This document shows positions 1-11,424 of a stretch of DNA of 39,523 bases, in pieces; the stretch's first letter is position 1, and every line of letters begins with the position of its first letter. The notes beneath the pieces were generated by a model that ran no database searches, was not told the origin of the DNA, and was given only the letters and a program-made list of their open reading frames with translations. The stretch spans positions 1 to 39,523 of the forward strand of contig SKJI01000001.1 in NCBI GenBank assembly GCA_007115995.1, written 5' to 3'. This stretch comes from a candidate division SR1 bacterium. Lineage in GTDB: Bacteria > Patescibacteriota > Gracilibacteria > Absconditabacterales > Absconditicoccaceae. A program made the position numbers and the translations under genes.

Positions 1-120
1 ACATTTAAAAGAATGTGAATATAGATTTAACTGTAGATTATGATCAAAAAATATGTATAATGAATTATTGAAATTGCTTAGAAATTTTATTTTAGAGTAG
101 CTTTGCTAGTCTAGACCCTA
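1..120. repeat. Left copy of a 120-bp perfect terminal inverted repeat
   Basis: Bases 1-120 are the exact reverse complement of 39403-39522; the match stops at 121 (G against T). Inside, near 93-113, there is a short hairpin with arms TAGAGTAGC and GCTAGTCTA around a TTT loop, with one mismatch. No gene lies in it. It may be a true inverted repeat flanking this segment, or a shared k-mer at which assembly stopped, since the length is a round number and both window ends are involved. Confidence 0.97.
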
Positions 121-121
121 G

Positions 122-151
122 TTTTTCTCTCCCTTTTTCAGACTTTCCTTA
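122..151 (-). mobile_element. Truncated end of a MITE-like palindromic repeat
   Basis: Read on the minus strand from 151 this is TAAGGAAAGTCTGAAAAAGG and onward, nearly identical to the start of the repeat at 22900. After about 29 bases the similarity stops at the edge of the terminal inverted repeat. It is therefore a partial copy broken at the junction with the inverted repeat. Confidence 0.6.
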
Positions 152-169
152 ACACTCCTTACCACACTC

Positions 170-1888
170 TTACATAAACTCTTCAATGACTTCCTTGATA
201 GCATCAAGGATCACTTTTGTTGATCAGGTTGGTCATGCTCAAAGTGCAGTATTGACTCTTTGGTATGCTCTTTGCATGGTTTGATCGAATGCATCGATGT
301 TGTTATTTTGCAAATGATCTCTATAGACCTGTTGTATAAAACCTCTAATTGTACCTTTCCATCTAATTTTTTCGGGTGTCATACCAATTGGCAACCAGTT
401 AACTCACTCAGATGCAGCTCTTCTTTCAATTCTTGCTTTTTCAATTGCTATCAATGCTTCTAGTTCATCTAATGCTCAAGCTTGTAGTCATGCATTCAAT
501 AATGCTTCTAGATCTCTAGCCGATGAAGGAATGACGACACCTTCTGCTTGTAGCTTGAGAAGATTATCTTGTACTTTTTGTGACAAGTTATTGATATCAG
601 TAACCAAACGAGGTCATAGTCAGTCAATTGTTCAATTTTCAATCAATGCTCTACAATCAAAAGTTCAATTTGGCTGTTTGTACAAACCACGTAATGAGAC
701 TACTCTTGTATGCACTGCTTGCATTCTTTCCAATGGATATAATCATCACAAGATAGTATCAGTTTGAGCTGCAAAGTATGCTGCAAATGCAGATCTTGCT
801 TGATTACGCACAAACTCACCAAATGATAACGCATTTAATGGAATATGGATGAGAATTTCACGTTCCCACCTATCCATAAATTCTGCTCTGTAATAAAATT
901 CCAATGAACGCATCAATGAAAGCAATGATTGTAAGTCTGGTCAACTGCCATCATTACTCAATGATGATTGCAACAGAAAATCTTGATATGCTTTTTCTAC
1001 CTGATTATAAAGCGTTACTCTTTTATCATGCATCTCTAAAAGCATCAAGTACTCTTCTGATTCTTCTCTAATCAACGCATCTGCATCGTTTAACTCCTCA
1101 AGTGAAAGCTCGTAGTACATGTCAAGCATATTGAGAAATTCTGCGTGGTAAGCATCAATCTTATTTTGTAAACTTCAAATTTGTAAGTTTCTATCTAATT
1201 GAGTCAATAAGTTAGCTTCAATTTTATTTTCCAGAGCAGATATTGAACTATGAAGATCTGTTGTAATGATTGCAATATTTCTGGCCAGATCGGTACGAGT
1301 TGTATTAATATTTTGCAAATAATCAAATCTACTATCTACAATTCATAAACATTGTAATGTTTGTAAACGACTATGGACAGACTCATCCAATAAATCATTT
1401 GCTTGCTCTTGTAGAGATTGATAGTTTTTCAGTAACAATTCAGTAAGCTCAATAGCATTATCTACCACTTGCATATGCATATACTGCAATAGTCAATCTC
1501 GACTTTGTCAAGAAATTGCTCACATCACTTCTTCAAGCGTCTGTTCTGGAGCAGATTGATTATCTTGGTCTTCACGTAAAGAGTCAGTATTTTCTTGCTC
1601 TTCTTCAGTCATGAGATCGTTCTCTTCGTGAAGCGATTGTTGTGGCTGCATTGAAACAGGAATTGAAGAAATCTCGGTAGGATCATACTCATCTATACTA
1701 TTCTGACTTGAAGACGTATTGGTTTGACTGACCTGGTTACTTGTCAAAGTATTTTGACTAATAAAAGAATTGGTAACAGGATCATATACCAAAGTAGCAT
1801 GCGCATCGTATCATAAACTCACCACAAACACTGTCAGTAAAAACACAACTGTAACAGTGGAGAAAGAGCGTTGTCAAAAAATCCTCAT
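170..1888 (-). CDS. Secreted protein of unknown function, helical, 572 aa
   Basis: One uninterrupted frame from ATG at 1888 to TAA at 170-172 if TGA is read as Gly; under the standard code it falls into short pieces. Residues 1-31 form a signal peptide (basic start, hydrophobic stretch V-V-F-L-L-T-V-F-V-V, then A-H-A). Next comes a Ser/Thr/Gln/Glu-rich linker of about 70 residues, then a long region rich in Leu, Gln, Glu and Asn that looks helical, possibly coiled coil. No catalytic motif was recognised. It is transcribed away from clpP and is probably extracellular or cell-surface. Its family is unknown to me; only the reading frame and the export signal are firm. Confidence 0.75.
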
Positions 1889-1922
1889 AAGAATACGATA
1901 AAGGGAATAAAGAAACAAGAGT

Positions 1923-1950
1923 ATTGTATGAGTCTTTTCAATGATTTCAA
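1923..1950 (-). promoter_or_regulatory. Putative promoter of the secreted 572-aa gene
   Basis: On the minus strand TTGAAA (1945-1950) is followed after 16 bases by TACAAT (1923-1928), 35 bases before the ATG at 1888. Confidence 0.4.
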
Positions 1951-2094
1951 GAAAATAGATAAAGATACTCTATAACATACTATATCATATTCGATAATTT
2001 TTCAATACTCATTCTCTCTTATATCACAATCAAAATTGCATTCTATATAAAAAAAACTATGCTTACAGTATATTTATTCTGTTATTATAAAAAT

Positions 2095-2676
2095 ATGGTT
2101 TTCGTCCCTACAGTTATAGAAAAAGTTAAATGATGAGAAAGAGCGTATGATATTTACTCAAGACTCTTGGAAGATAGAATTATATTCGTCAATTGACCAG
2201 TTGAATGAACAATGGTTAGTTCAATAGTTGCACAAATGTTATTTTTGGAAAAACAAGACCCTGAGAAGGATATAACTATGTATATCAACTCACCTGGATG
2301 AGAAGTATATAGTGGTATGGCAATTTACGATACGATGCAACTCATCAAATGCGATGTACGCACAATTTGTGTATGACTTGCAGCATCAATGTGATCAATA
2401 TTTTTGATATGATGAAAAAAATGAAAAAGATTTTCACTTCCTCATAGTCGTGTAATGATTCATCAACCAAGTCATGGCACTCAATGAACTGTCTCTGATA
2501 CTGAAATCGCAGTAATAGAATGAAAAAGAATTAAAGAAATGACTACTCGTATTATTGCTGAACGCTCATGAAAAACCTATAAAAGAGCACTACAAGATAT
2601 GGAAAGAGATAAGTGGCTTTCGCCAGAAGAAGCTTTGGAGTATGGAATTATTGATAAAATTTTAACTAATAAATAA
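2095..2676 (+). CDS. clpP: ATP-dependent Clp protease proteolytic subunit
   Basis: A 193-residue ClpP, the serine peptidase that forms the double-ring chamber fed by ClpX or ClpC unfoldases in the cytoplasm. The start V-P-T-V-I-E-K and the block [12 protein letters not shown] are typical. The strand N-S-P-G-G-E, the nucleophile region G-L-A-A-S-M-G-S and the histidine motif M-I-H-Q-P are all present, and the length is normal. Several of the glycines (for example the second G in N-S-P-G-G-E) are TGA codons, which supports code 25. No Shine-Dalgarno sequence precedes the ATG. TTACAG and TATAAA 17 bases apart lie immediately upstream (2063-2091). lemA follows after 4 bases, so the two are probably one transcript. 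Confidence 0.97.
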
Positions 2677-2680
2677 GTAC

Positions 2681-3199
2681 ATGATTTGATTGATGCTCTT
2701 GTTGTTTCTATGAATCATCATATGCCTGACAGCAATGTATTTTTATAATAGATTAGTCAGTTATGAATATAGCATTAACCAATGAATCAAACATCTTAAA
2801 GAGTACTTTCAAACTAGAAAAAATTACAGTAAAACATTGACGAGTATGGTTAATGAAAAACAGTCTAAAACGCTCAAAAAAATAACCAAACAGTATGAAA
2901 TAGCTGACAAAAACGACTCACTGATTGAAAATGATAATATGCTCACACAATTTATAGCATCCATAGTAGAGAAAAAACTCTCAAAAGATAGCACACAACT
3001 ACTCAATAAAATTGCTCTTACAGAAAAAGACTATGCATCTGCAAAAAGATTTGTTAACAGTAAAACAATAGCATATAATAAGCTCATGGAGACATTCCCA
3101 AGTAGCGCTCTCTGAGCTATCTTGCACAAATCACCACACATGCTTTTTGATCTTCCAGATTCTGAAAAAGAATGAATAGATCCAGATTACAAAGCATAA
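2681..3199 (+). CDS. lemA: LemA family membrane protein
   Basis: A 172-residue protein with the LemA plan. An N-terminal membrane helix (about residues 3-20, L-M-L-L-L-F-L-G-I-I-I-C-L) runs straight into Y-N-R-L-V, the usual LemA sequence after the helix. A helical domain follows, ending with Y-A-S-A-K-R-F-V and Y-N-K-L-M-E-T-F-P, which matches the conserved A-R-x-x-Y-N and Y-N-x-x-x-x-x-F-P region. I chose the ATG at 2681 because it keeps the whole helix; ATG 2693 and ATG 2735 are later options. It starts 4 bases after the clpP stop. The function of the family is not well defined. Part of the helix depends on reading TGA as Gly. Confidence 0.8.
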
Positions 3200-3227
3200 A
3201 AATCAATCAACACTTGCAAGTTCAAGT

Positions 3228-3260
3228 AAAAACACTATCAAAAAGGTAGTGTTTTTATTT
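3228..3260 (+). terminator. Rho-independent terminator after clpP-lemA
   Basis: Arms AAAAACACTA (3228-3237) and TAGTGTTTTT (3247-3256) with a 9-base loop, followed by more A/T, 29 bases after the lemA stop. Confidence 0.75.
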
Positions 3261-3274
3261 TATAGCAAAAACTG

Positions 3275-4591
3275 ATGAGAACGTTTCTAATTATACTTTT
3301 GACTGCTCTTCTTACACTCATTGCTGCGTGAGTAGCTGTGCAAGAGTGACTTATACCATGATTTGGTCCTGGTCCAACAACTACTCAAGTCATCAAAACA
3401 TATGAAGATGGTACTTGTGAAATACCAGAGACATGAAATGAATGTGAAACACCTCGATGAGAACGTGTAGCTCATGGTGCAGTAATTTTATCATTTGCAC
3501 AAGAAAGCTGAACCGTTTCTGAATGATGTGAAGCAAAAAGTTCTATTTGTAATAACTGAAACTTTCAAGATTGAGAAGACCCATTACCATTTGCAACTTG
3601 TATATTAGAAACACCATGACACTGTACAGTCAATGGATTTATCTTTGCTCACGATACTACTCAAACATTTTACAATGAATGATCTCTTGTTGAGTGAGAA
3701 GTTGTTTGTCAGTCTCAAGACAGAACCTGTTCAGATTGAGTGGTAAGCTGAGATGATGAGTATATGTATATGTGATGTCATAATTTCGATCAATGAGTCT
3801 GTGAACCTACAGATATTCCTGAAGAAATCATTGAAGAAGCACCTGAACACATTGAAGAAGAAGCACCTGAAGATATACAAGAAGAAACAACACCAACGGT
3901 TACAACAACACCAAGGCCTGCAACAGTACAAACTACTCCAAGGGAACCAAACTGTCCTAGTCCACGATGAGGAAATCGTTGGGAGCCTTGACAGACAGGA
4001 ACAGCATATCTTTCAAGTAGTGTATGATTTGGAGAAACATGTGAATCAGTTTCGATAATTTGTGCTTTTGGTTCTATTAGAATTTGAACAGCTTGAAATC
4101 CATGAGAAATTGCCCCTGAAAGTATAGCTCAATCTTGTTCTGTACTACCACCAGCATGATGTGATTCAGCTTGTGGAAGTATAGCACACTGAGAAAATGT
4201 TACAACATTCCAGCGTGCGTTTATTCCATTTGGTAGCTGAAGAACTTGTGAGCAAGAGACAATTGTCTCACAATGTATGAATTGAAATCTACTACCAGAA
4301 TGATGAGCTTCTTGTAGTTGTCAAATAGCACCACCAGTATGATGTATTGCTCCAAATGGACAAGAAATTCCACACGAATGATCATTAACGTTATATGAGT
4401 TTCCAAGAGTACAAGCAGTACCTTGAGACTGAGCAGACACTTGTGTCCGTCAACGAAGACAGTGTATTAATGGGACATTCTATGACTGGAATGGAACTAT
4501 ATCTCCATTTACGTTTACACATACGCAATGTGAAGTTATCCCTCCTGCTGCATGATGATGACCATGAGGCGCTTGAATTCCTACAGATTAA
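3275..4591 (+). CDS. Secreted Cys-rich surface protein, 438 aa
   Basis: ATG 3275 to TAA 4589. Residues 1-19 are a signal peptide. The body consists of repeated Cys-containing modules of the form C-x-N-G-x-F or C-M-N-G-N-L with nearby Gly and Ser, for example around residues 85-100, 310-345 and 390-400. They are split by an acidic then Thr/Pro-rich linker (about residues 180-225, E-E-A-P-E repeats then T-T-T-P). The many cysteines suggest a disulfide-stabilised extracellular protein. A large share of its glycines are TGA codons, so it is invisible under the standard code. It sits between lemA and queA but its function is unrelated to them. The family was not recognised. Confidence 0.7.
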
Positions 4592-4594
4592 GCT

Positions 4595-5740
4595 ATGAAT
4601 AAATACAATCTTGAAGCATATAATTTTACCTTACCTGAAGAACTGATAGGACAAGATTTAGCATCACCTCCAGATAGTTGCAGACTTTTGGTGTATAAAA
4701 AAACTACGCAAACACTTACTGACTGAGTTTTTACCGATCTCCCATGATTACTACCAAAACACTCATCTCTATTTTTTAATAATAGCAAAGTACTCAAAGC
4801 AAGAATTCTCCTTAACCATATCCCTGGAAGAGAACAACAAGAGATATTTTTTCTTCATGTTCTTGATACATATAGATTTGAAGCACTTGTTTGGCCATGA
4901 AAAAAATTTAAACCTTGAACAGTTATACAATACAATGATACAATACAATTTACCATAGAGTCAGTAAGTATAGACTGAAGGATTATCAGATGCAATCAAC
5001 CAATTCTTGAAACACTTGATCGCATTGGTCAAATGGCAATTCCTGCGTATATAGACTATAAAAAAGAAAAAGAACTAGCATATCAACCATTATTTGCGCA
5101 ACACCCATGATCAGTGGCAGCACCTACTGCTTCATTGCATTTTACACCACGTATTCTTAAACAACTTGAACAAAACAATATAAACAAACATACTATCACG
5201 CTACATATTTGACTATGAACATTTAAACCAGTAGATAACGAATATATTCTAGACCATAAAATCCATACTGAAAAAATCCTAATCAAAAGTAATATTTTTG
5301 AAATAATTGCCCAACACAAAAGCAATAAACAACCAATCATTGCTGTATGAACAACTGTCACAAGAACACTAGAAACTCTACCATATTTTTGGTTATTGCT
5401 CTCAGACACAGAAAAAAAACAATGTTCAGCAGAAACGCTTAATCGACGAAATAATCTCACAGACTCACTCGCTCAAAGGCAAGCACACAATGTGGTACAA
5501 GAATATCACATGCTTGATCAATCAACACGATTAGTAGAAACAAAACTCTTTCTACATCCTTGAGAATCCTTTCATATCATCGATTGACTACTCACAAATT
5601 TTCATACACCCAAAAGTACCCTACTTATGCTCGTTGCATGATTTATCTGACTTAAAAACATGCAAGATATCTATCAGCATGCAATCACGACATGATACAA
5701 ATTTTATAGCTTTGGTGACGCACAACTGTTGCTTCCCTAA
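4595..5740 (+). CDS. queA: tRNA preQ1(34) S-adenosylmethionine ribosyltransferase-isomerase
   Basis: A 381-residue QueA, which transfers and isomerises the ribose of SAM onto preQ1 in the tRNA wobble position to give epoxyqueuosine. Recognisable blocks are F-F-N-N-S-K-V-L-K-A-R, P-G-S-V-A-A-P-T-A-S-L-H-F-T, H-I-G-L-G-T-F-K-P-V, V-G-T-T-V-T-R-T-L-E, T-N-F-H-T-P-K-S-T-L-L-M-L-V and the end Y-K-F-Y-S-F-G-D-A. An insertion of about 40 residues follows T-R-T-L-E compared with the usual 340-350 aa enzyme. The substrate motif P-G-S-V uses TGA for Gly. It starts 3 bases after the previous stop and has no visible Shine-Dalgarno sequence. Confidence 0.96.
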
Positions 5741-5817
5741 CAAACTGTTACAGCAAAAATAGATAAAAAATACGATAGACGTATACATACAACAATCGAT
5801 ATTATACTAAAAATCGC

Positions 5818-5845
5818 TTGAGAAATATCTTATCGTTCGTATAGT
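5818..5845 (+). promoter_or_regulatory. Putative promoter of folA-thyA
   Basis: TTGAGA (5818-5823), 16-base spacer, TATAGT (5840-5845), 31 bases before the folA ATG. The short palindrome AAAGTAAA/TTTACTTT at 5846-5862 follows directly and would lie at the start of the mRNA. Confidence 0.4.
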
Positions 5846-5876
5846 AAAGTAAAATTTACTTTTTCACTCTACTTAC

Positions 5877-6353
5877 ATGATACTTTCAATGATTGCTGGT
5901 ATGTCTGAAAACCGTGTTATTTGAAAAGATAACGCACTCCCTCGATACTATCCTGAAGATCTCAAAAAATTTAGAGCAATTACCTATTGAAACTGTGTAA
6001 TTATGTGAAGAAACACATACGAATCAATTTGAAAACCACTACCATGAAGAAGAAATATTGTTATTTCCAAAAGTACAGAATTTAGTGAAATCGAATGCTA
6101 TGAGTCACCTGATGAAGCAATTGAACGTTTGGAATTTGAGCTATGAGATGAAGATCAAGTATTTATAATTTGATGAGCAACACTCTATAGTTACTTTCTC
6201 CCTCAGGCAGAATATATCTATCTCACAAAAATACACAAAGTCATTGAAGGTGATACATATTTCCCGCCCTTTGAGGAACATTTTGAGTTAATAGAATCAA
6301 ATACAGAGAAAGATTTGACATTTATGGTATATAGAAAAAAACGAGCAGAATAA
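5877..6353 (+). CDS. folA: Dihydrofolate reductase
   Basis: A 158-residue DHFR, which reduces dihydrofolate with NADPH to regenerate the cofactor used by ThyA next door. Motifs are R-V-I-G-K-D-N-A-L-P at the N terminus, P-E-D-L with the catalytic acid, G-R-N-T-Y-E-S-I-G-K-P-L-P-G-R-R-N for the cofactor site, and F-I-I-G-G-A-T-L-Y. Codon 23 (5943-5945) is CGA, at the position of the near-invariant Trp after L-P (Trp22 in E. coli); read as Trp it gives L-P-W-Y-Y-P-E-D-L. The glycines of I-G-K, G-R-N and G-G-A are TGA. thyA follows 31 bases later, an operon as in many bacteria. Confidence 0.96.
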
Positions 6354-6384
6354 ATCTACTTTTATTTTTTGATATACAACTATT

Positions 6385-7310
<926 letters not shown>

Positions 7311-7314
<4 letters not shown>

Positions 7315-8360
7315 TCTTCAGACGGTTCAACGCTATCAGTAGCATCATCTTCTACTGATGGTATGAGAATTTTTCACATTCTCATTGATTTAATATGTGA
7401 CTCAACAGCATCCTTTAAGGATGTAAGTGATTTTGGATTTTCTAGTAATCGTGTAATAAGAGCATCTTTTCATTGGACCTTTTTTTCTCAATACGTATAA
7501 AATGCTCACGCTCTAGTAATTAATGAAAACTGTAATGCAGTTTCTATAAGGTCAGCTGTCTCGTCAAATCATTCTCCAAATAATACCGGAATAAGGACAG
7601 ATTTAAACGGAGGCGCAACTTTATTTTTCACAATTTTCACTTTTGCAACATATCAATAATCTTCCTTATTCTTTGTGAGCTTTTCTCATCTTCTAATTTC
7701 TAACCTTTGAGAAGCATAAAATTTAAGAGCATTTCATCATGTAGTTGTTTCAGGATTTCAAAACATTACACCAATTTTCATACGGATTTGATTGATAAAA
7801 ATACAAATAGTACCGGTTTTTGCCAATATTGATGTAAGCTTCCTTAATCATTGAGACATCATACGCGCTTGGAGTCACATGTGACTATCACCCATATCTC
7901 ATTCTACTTCAGCTCTAGGTACCATAGCAGCAACAGAATCAATTACTATAAGCTTTACTGCTCAAGTTCTTGCAAGCTCTTGTGCTATCTGTAAAGCTTG
8001 CTCTCAATAATCAGGTTGTGACAGTAATAATGTATCAGTATCTACTCACAATGCCGCAGCATATGTTGGATCTAAAGCATGCTCTGCATCAATAAATGCA
8101 GCAGTGTGTCATGCCTTTTGAATTTCTGCAATGGCATGCAGTGCTAATGTCGTTTTTCCAGATCATTCTGGTCAATACATCTCGACAACTCTTCCTTCTG
8201 GATATCATCATCATAACACACTATCAAGCATATAAGAACCACTGTGATATGTATTGATAGCACCTAAATTTTTATTTTCACCCATACGCATAATAGCTCA
8301 TTTTCAAAACTGCTTTTCAATTCATTTAAGAGCATCATCTAAGACCTTTTTCTGTGACAT
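7311..8360 (-). CDS. recA: Recombinase RecA
   Basis: A 349-residue RecA that forms the ATP-dependent filament for homologous pairing and would trigger the SOS response if LexA exists. Visible are the P-loop G-P-E-G-S-G-K-T (residues 63-70, two of its Gly as TGA), [36 protein letters not shown] and T-T-G-G-N-A-L-K-F-Y-A. The acidic tail [13 protein letters not shown] is usual. Its TAA (7311-7313) overlaps the thyA stop; the genes are convergent with no room for a terminator between them. TTGTCT and TATATT at 8393-8421 are a probable promoter with a leader of about 25 bases. Confidence 0.98.
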
Positions 8361-8392
8361 AAGTATATATATAAGAAATATAAAACAACATA

Positions 8393-8421
8393 AATATACA
8401 AAGAATAAGAAGAGAAGACAA
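8393..8421 (-). promoter_or_regulatory. Putative recA promoter
   Basis: On the minus strand TTGTCT (8416-8421), 17-base spacer, TATATT (8393-8398), 33 bases upstream of the recA ATG. Confidence 0.5.
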
Positions 8422-8627
8422 GAGAGAAAACACAATAAATTTCTCTAGCAAGTCAACCATTTCTTGAATAAAAACACAGCATAATTTACTAGAGTAATAG
8501 TTTTATAAACTCAAGTACATAAGAGCATACTAGGCTTTTTTATAGCCCTATTGAACGAAGTAATTATAATAACTCTTATTCAGTACAACAGTATATACCA
8601 AAAAAAAAATAAAAATCAAGAGAAAAA

Positions 8628-8639
8628 GAACGATTGTTC
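8628..8639. promoter_or_regulatory. LexA (SOS) box-like palindrome
   Basis: GAACGATTGTTC fits GAAC-N4-GTTC, the core of the Gram-positive LexA/DinR operator. It lies 268 bases upstream of recA and about 100 bases before the other promoter, further than usual, so it may be chance. Confidence 0.3.
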
Positions 8640-8736
8640 TTTATAAAACAATTATAGTAATCAAAATTAGCAAAAAATCTCATTATAAATAACTCTATAC
8701 AGATGTATAGCAAGCTAACTCTCAAAGAATAAAAAT

Positions 8737-8765
8737 TTGACAAAACCGATGGGATTAAGTATAAT
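8737..8765 (+). promoter_or_regulatory. Strong promoter upstream of the acidic membrane protein
   Basis: TTGACA (8737-8742), 17-base spacer, TATAAT (8760-8765): exact consensus. Transcription should start near 8772, giving a leader of about 110 bases. Confidence 0.8.
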
Positions 8766-8771
8766 CAAGTA

Positions 8772-8881
8772 AATTCATCATGAATTTGCACTACTATCAC
8801 TTGAGACCAATCCTACATCGATATGCGACATCGGATTAAATCTCAATGACAGATAGATTCATTTTGTTTCTTACCAAAAAA
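8772..8881 (+). promoter_or_regulatory. Structured 5' leader of the acidic membrane protein gene
   Basis: After a short palindrome ATTCAT-C-ATGAAT near 8773-8785 there is a nested stem. CTATC (8794-8798) pairs with GATAG (8852-8856), TTGAGA (8801-8806) with TCTCAA (8841-8846), and AATCC (8809-8813) with GGATT (8833-8837). The order of arms is fully nested, so one long interrupted hairpin can form about 25 bases before the ATG. I recognise no known riboswitch; it could be a cis-regulatory or mRNA-stabilising element. Confidence 0.5.
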
Positions 8882-11299
8882 ATGGCAGACAACAAAACTC
8901 ATCCTCTTGAAGAAGAGAAAAAAGATGAATGAACACAAGATGCAGCACTTGATTCAATAAATATAGATAGTGGTGTGCTTGAAAACATCAATAAAACAAT
9001 CGATATTGAAGAGAGTAATAATCAAAATAATACAAAAAATCACCTATGAATAGATGATATTTCTTCGTATATTCAAGAAAAAAAAGCAAAAGAATGAACA
9101 ATAAATAAACAAACAAAACTGGTATATTCTCTAGATTGAACTGACCTCAAAAAAATAAACAATATTTATGCAGTTGTACCTAATAAAAAATGAGAACATA
9201 AGCTTGTTTTCTTACGTAATCAGGCACCATGATGACTTATTCCAGATGAAAAATGAAGAGAAAAATGAACAGTCTATGAAAAAAGATGACGTAAAGTATA
9301 TGATGTACATGCTGACTTTATGACACATCCCACATTAAGATGAAAAAATTGAGAATTTCTAGGTGTGTGGATTATAGATAATCCAGAAGAACTAGACTTG
9401 CAAATGAATGCGATCAAGGAATGAGTCTGAAAATGAACCAATTTTTTAGATCCTCTAGTTGTTAATACAACAAATGAAACTGAAAATACTGATAAAAAAA
9501 TTGACAATGAAGAGAAAGAAACTGTACCAGAGCAAAACACTTCTAAGAACGAAACCAGTAAAGAATGAAAGCTACAATGAAAAGAAAACGAACATGATGA
9601 TACATGAAAAAAAACTACTGATAAAAAAACTAACACAAGGAAGAACAATCAAAATAAGAAAATAGTTACGAAAACTGAAGATAATAACAGTGAGACAGAA
9701 GAAAATATTACAAGCCCAACCGAGAGTGGAGAAAGCTCTATCGATGATCAGAAACAATTAGACAAAGAAAAAATTAAAACAAAAAGTAAAGACAAGACTA
9801 CTGAGAGCAGTGAAAATAAAAGCGATATACTAAAAATTGCTCATGAAAATGAAATGCAGGAAGATGAAAAAAATGAACTACAAAACGAAGATTGAGAAGA
9901 TACAAATACTAAGCAACAAAATGAAGCAAGTAGTGATAAAAACGAGAATACTCACGAACTACAAGATGACAGCAAGCAAGACAAGCAAACTAAAAACGAA
10001 ACCACTGACGATGAAAACGAAACCAGTGACAATGAAAACGAAACCAGTGACAATGAAAACGAAACCAGTGACAATGATAGCAAAAATATTGATGAAAGTA
10101 CTGATGCTCAAAACAATGTTGATACACAAAGTATTTTAGACAGTAATGAAAAAGAAAAAAAATCTCATAATCAAGATGAGATAGGAAATCTAAAGCTCGA
10201 TGAACTTATTATTGAACAACCTCAAATTAATGATTTAAATGAGAACAATACACCAGAAAGTGATTGAGATAATGAAACGCAGAAAGAAGAAAAAACAAAT
10301 ACGACTGAGTATGATAATACCAATGACCAAAGAACAGATGTAGACAAAGGTCTATGAGAAAAGAATGAACAAAACGACAAAGATACAAATGAAATAGGGC
10401 ATAATGAAGAAAATTTAGAGCTTGATCAACTTATTGTTGAACAACCTCAGATAGATGATATGGTACCAAAAACGTCTCTTGAAACCAATAAAAATAATAA
10501 CCCTGAAATACAAGAAACAGCGCATCAAACAGAAGAAGATAATCAGCTGCAATCTACACTTGATTTAGATGAAGTAATTGTTGAACAACCTTCTACAGAT
10601 TGATGAGAGAATAATGAGAGAGGTACTGAAAACAGTCTTGATTTGGATAGTATATCTTGATTTCAAGAAGACCAAAAACAAATGGAAAGAATACAGGAAT
10701 CATTAAAAAACAATGATGATAGTAATGCTTATATGAACCACACTGATATTACACATACTCCTCTCGAGGACGCAAAAGATATACTAGAAAAAAATACCAA
10801 AAAAATAATAAAACTTTCAAAGTGAATCCCTCTTGGATTAATTATTCGCATATTTTGAGCAACATGACTTATTTTAATTTTAATTATAATTTTAAGACTA
10901 GCATTTGCATGAGGATGAAATAATAATACAGCACTTGTACCAAGTGAAGAAAACTGAATAATGGAAGAAATTCTTGATGATGAAAGCTGAATGAGCGATG
11001 AGTGAGATCAACCAACTCCATGAATACCATGACAAGAAGAAAATACATGACCAGTACTCACTTTAAGAGAACTTGAAGCAAAACTAAAAGCTCAACAACT
11101 AGAAGCTCAAAGACTCCTCAATCAAGCACAACTTCTTGTCAACAATGAATGAATAAAGTTTTCTAAAGCTGCGATGCTCAAGGCAGTACATACATTAAAT
11201 AAGATAAATACAAATCCAAATATTACAGCGTGAGAAATACAAAGAGATGCTGAAAGAATTGATCTCTATATTAGACAAGCAGATAGCATTCTAAGGTAA
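8882..11299 (+). CDS. Large acidic repeat protein with one C-terminal membrane helix, 805 aa
   Basis: ATG 8882 to TAA 11297, open only with TGA as Gly. Residues 80-205 look like a folded domain (Y-A-V-V-P-N-K-K-G-E-H-K-L-V-F-L, then G-V-W-I-I-D-N-P-E-E-L-D-L). Residues 205-640 are a low-complexity Glu/Asn/Asp/Lys region. It contains a DNA-level tandem repeat of a 7-codon unit (E-N-E-T-S-D-N, about 10014-10077) and three copies of a motif L-x-L-D-E-L-I-I-E-Q-P at residues 437, 512 and 560. A hydrophobic helix spans 650-678; after it come a Gly/acidic linker and a helical tail rich in Ala, Gln and Leu. There is no signal peptide, so the long acidic part is probably cytoplasmic if the tail is outside. 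Family not recognised. Confidence 0.75.
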
Positions 11300-11333
11300 T
11301 AGCAAAAAAGATTTGACTAACAAATGATTTTTT

Positions 11334-11400
11334 TCATAAGGAAATAATGAAAAATATATGAATATTATGATTTTAGGGACCTCTGAACAATACATTCTAA
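11334..11400. mobile_element. Possible decayed remnant of the MITE-like repeat
   Basis: AGGGACCTCTGAACAATAC at 11375-11393 resembles the outer end of the copy at 33734 (GGAACCTCTGAAAAATTAC). TAAGGAAATAATGAAAAAT at 11337 resembles the other end. No internal part is left. This is in the 125-base gap after the acidic protein gene, in which no terminator is obvious. Confidence 0.3.
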
Positions 11401-11424
11401 CGAGATTTTTATCGAAGAAGCAAC

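Larger units (their letters stand above)
8361..8881. other. Divergent intergenic region between recA and the acidic membrane protein
   Basis: 521 bases without a credible ORF. It holds the recA promoter (8393-8421), a LexA-like inverted repeat GAACGATTGTTC (8628-8639), the promoter of the gene at 8882 (8737-8765) and that gene's structured leader. Between about 8440 and 8620 I see only A/T-rich sequence and a weak GGCT/AGCC hairpin near 8534-8548. Confidence 0.7.

Noticed and set aside
10014-10077. Tandem 21-bp repeat as a CRISPR or minisatellite
   Set aside because: It is in frame inside the acidic protein and has no spacers.
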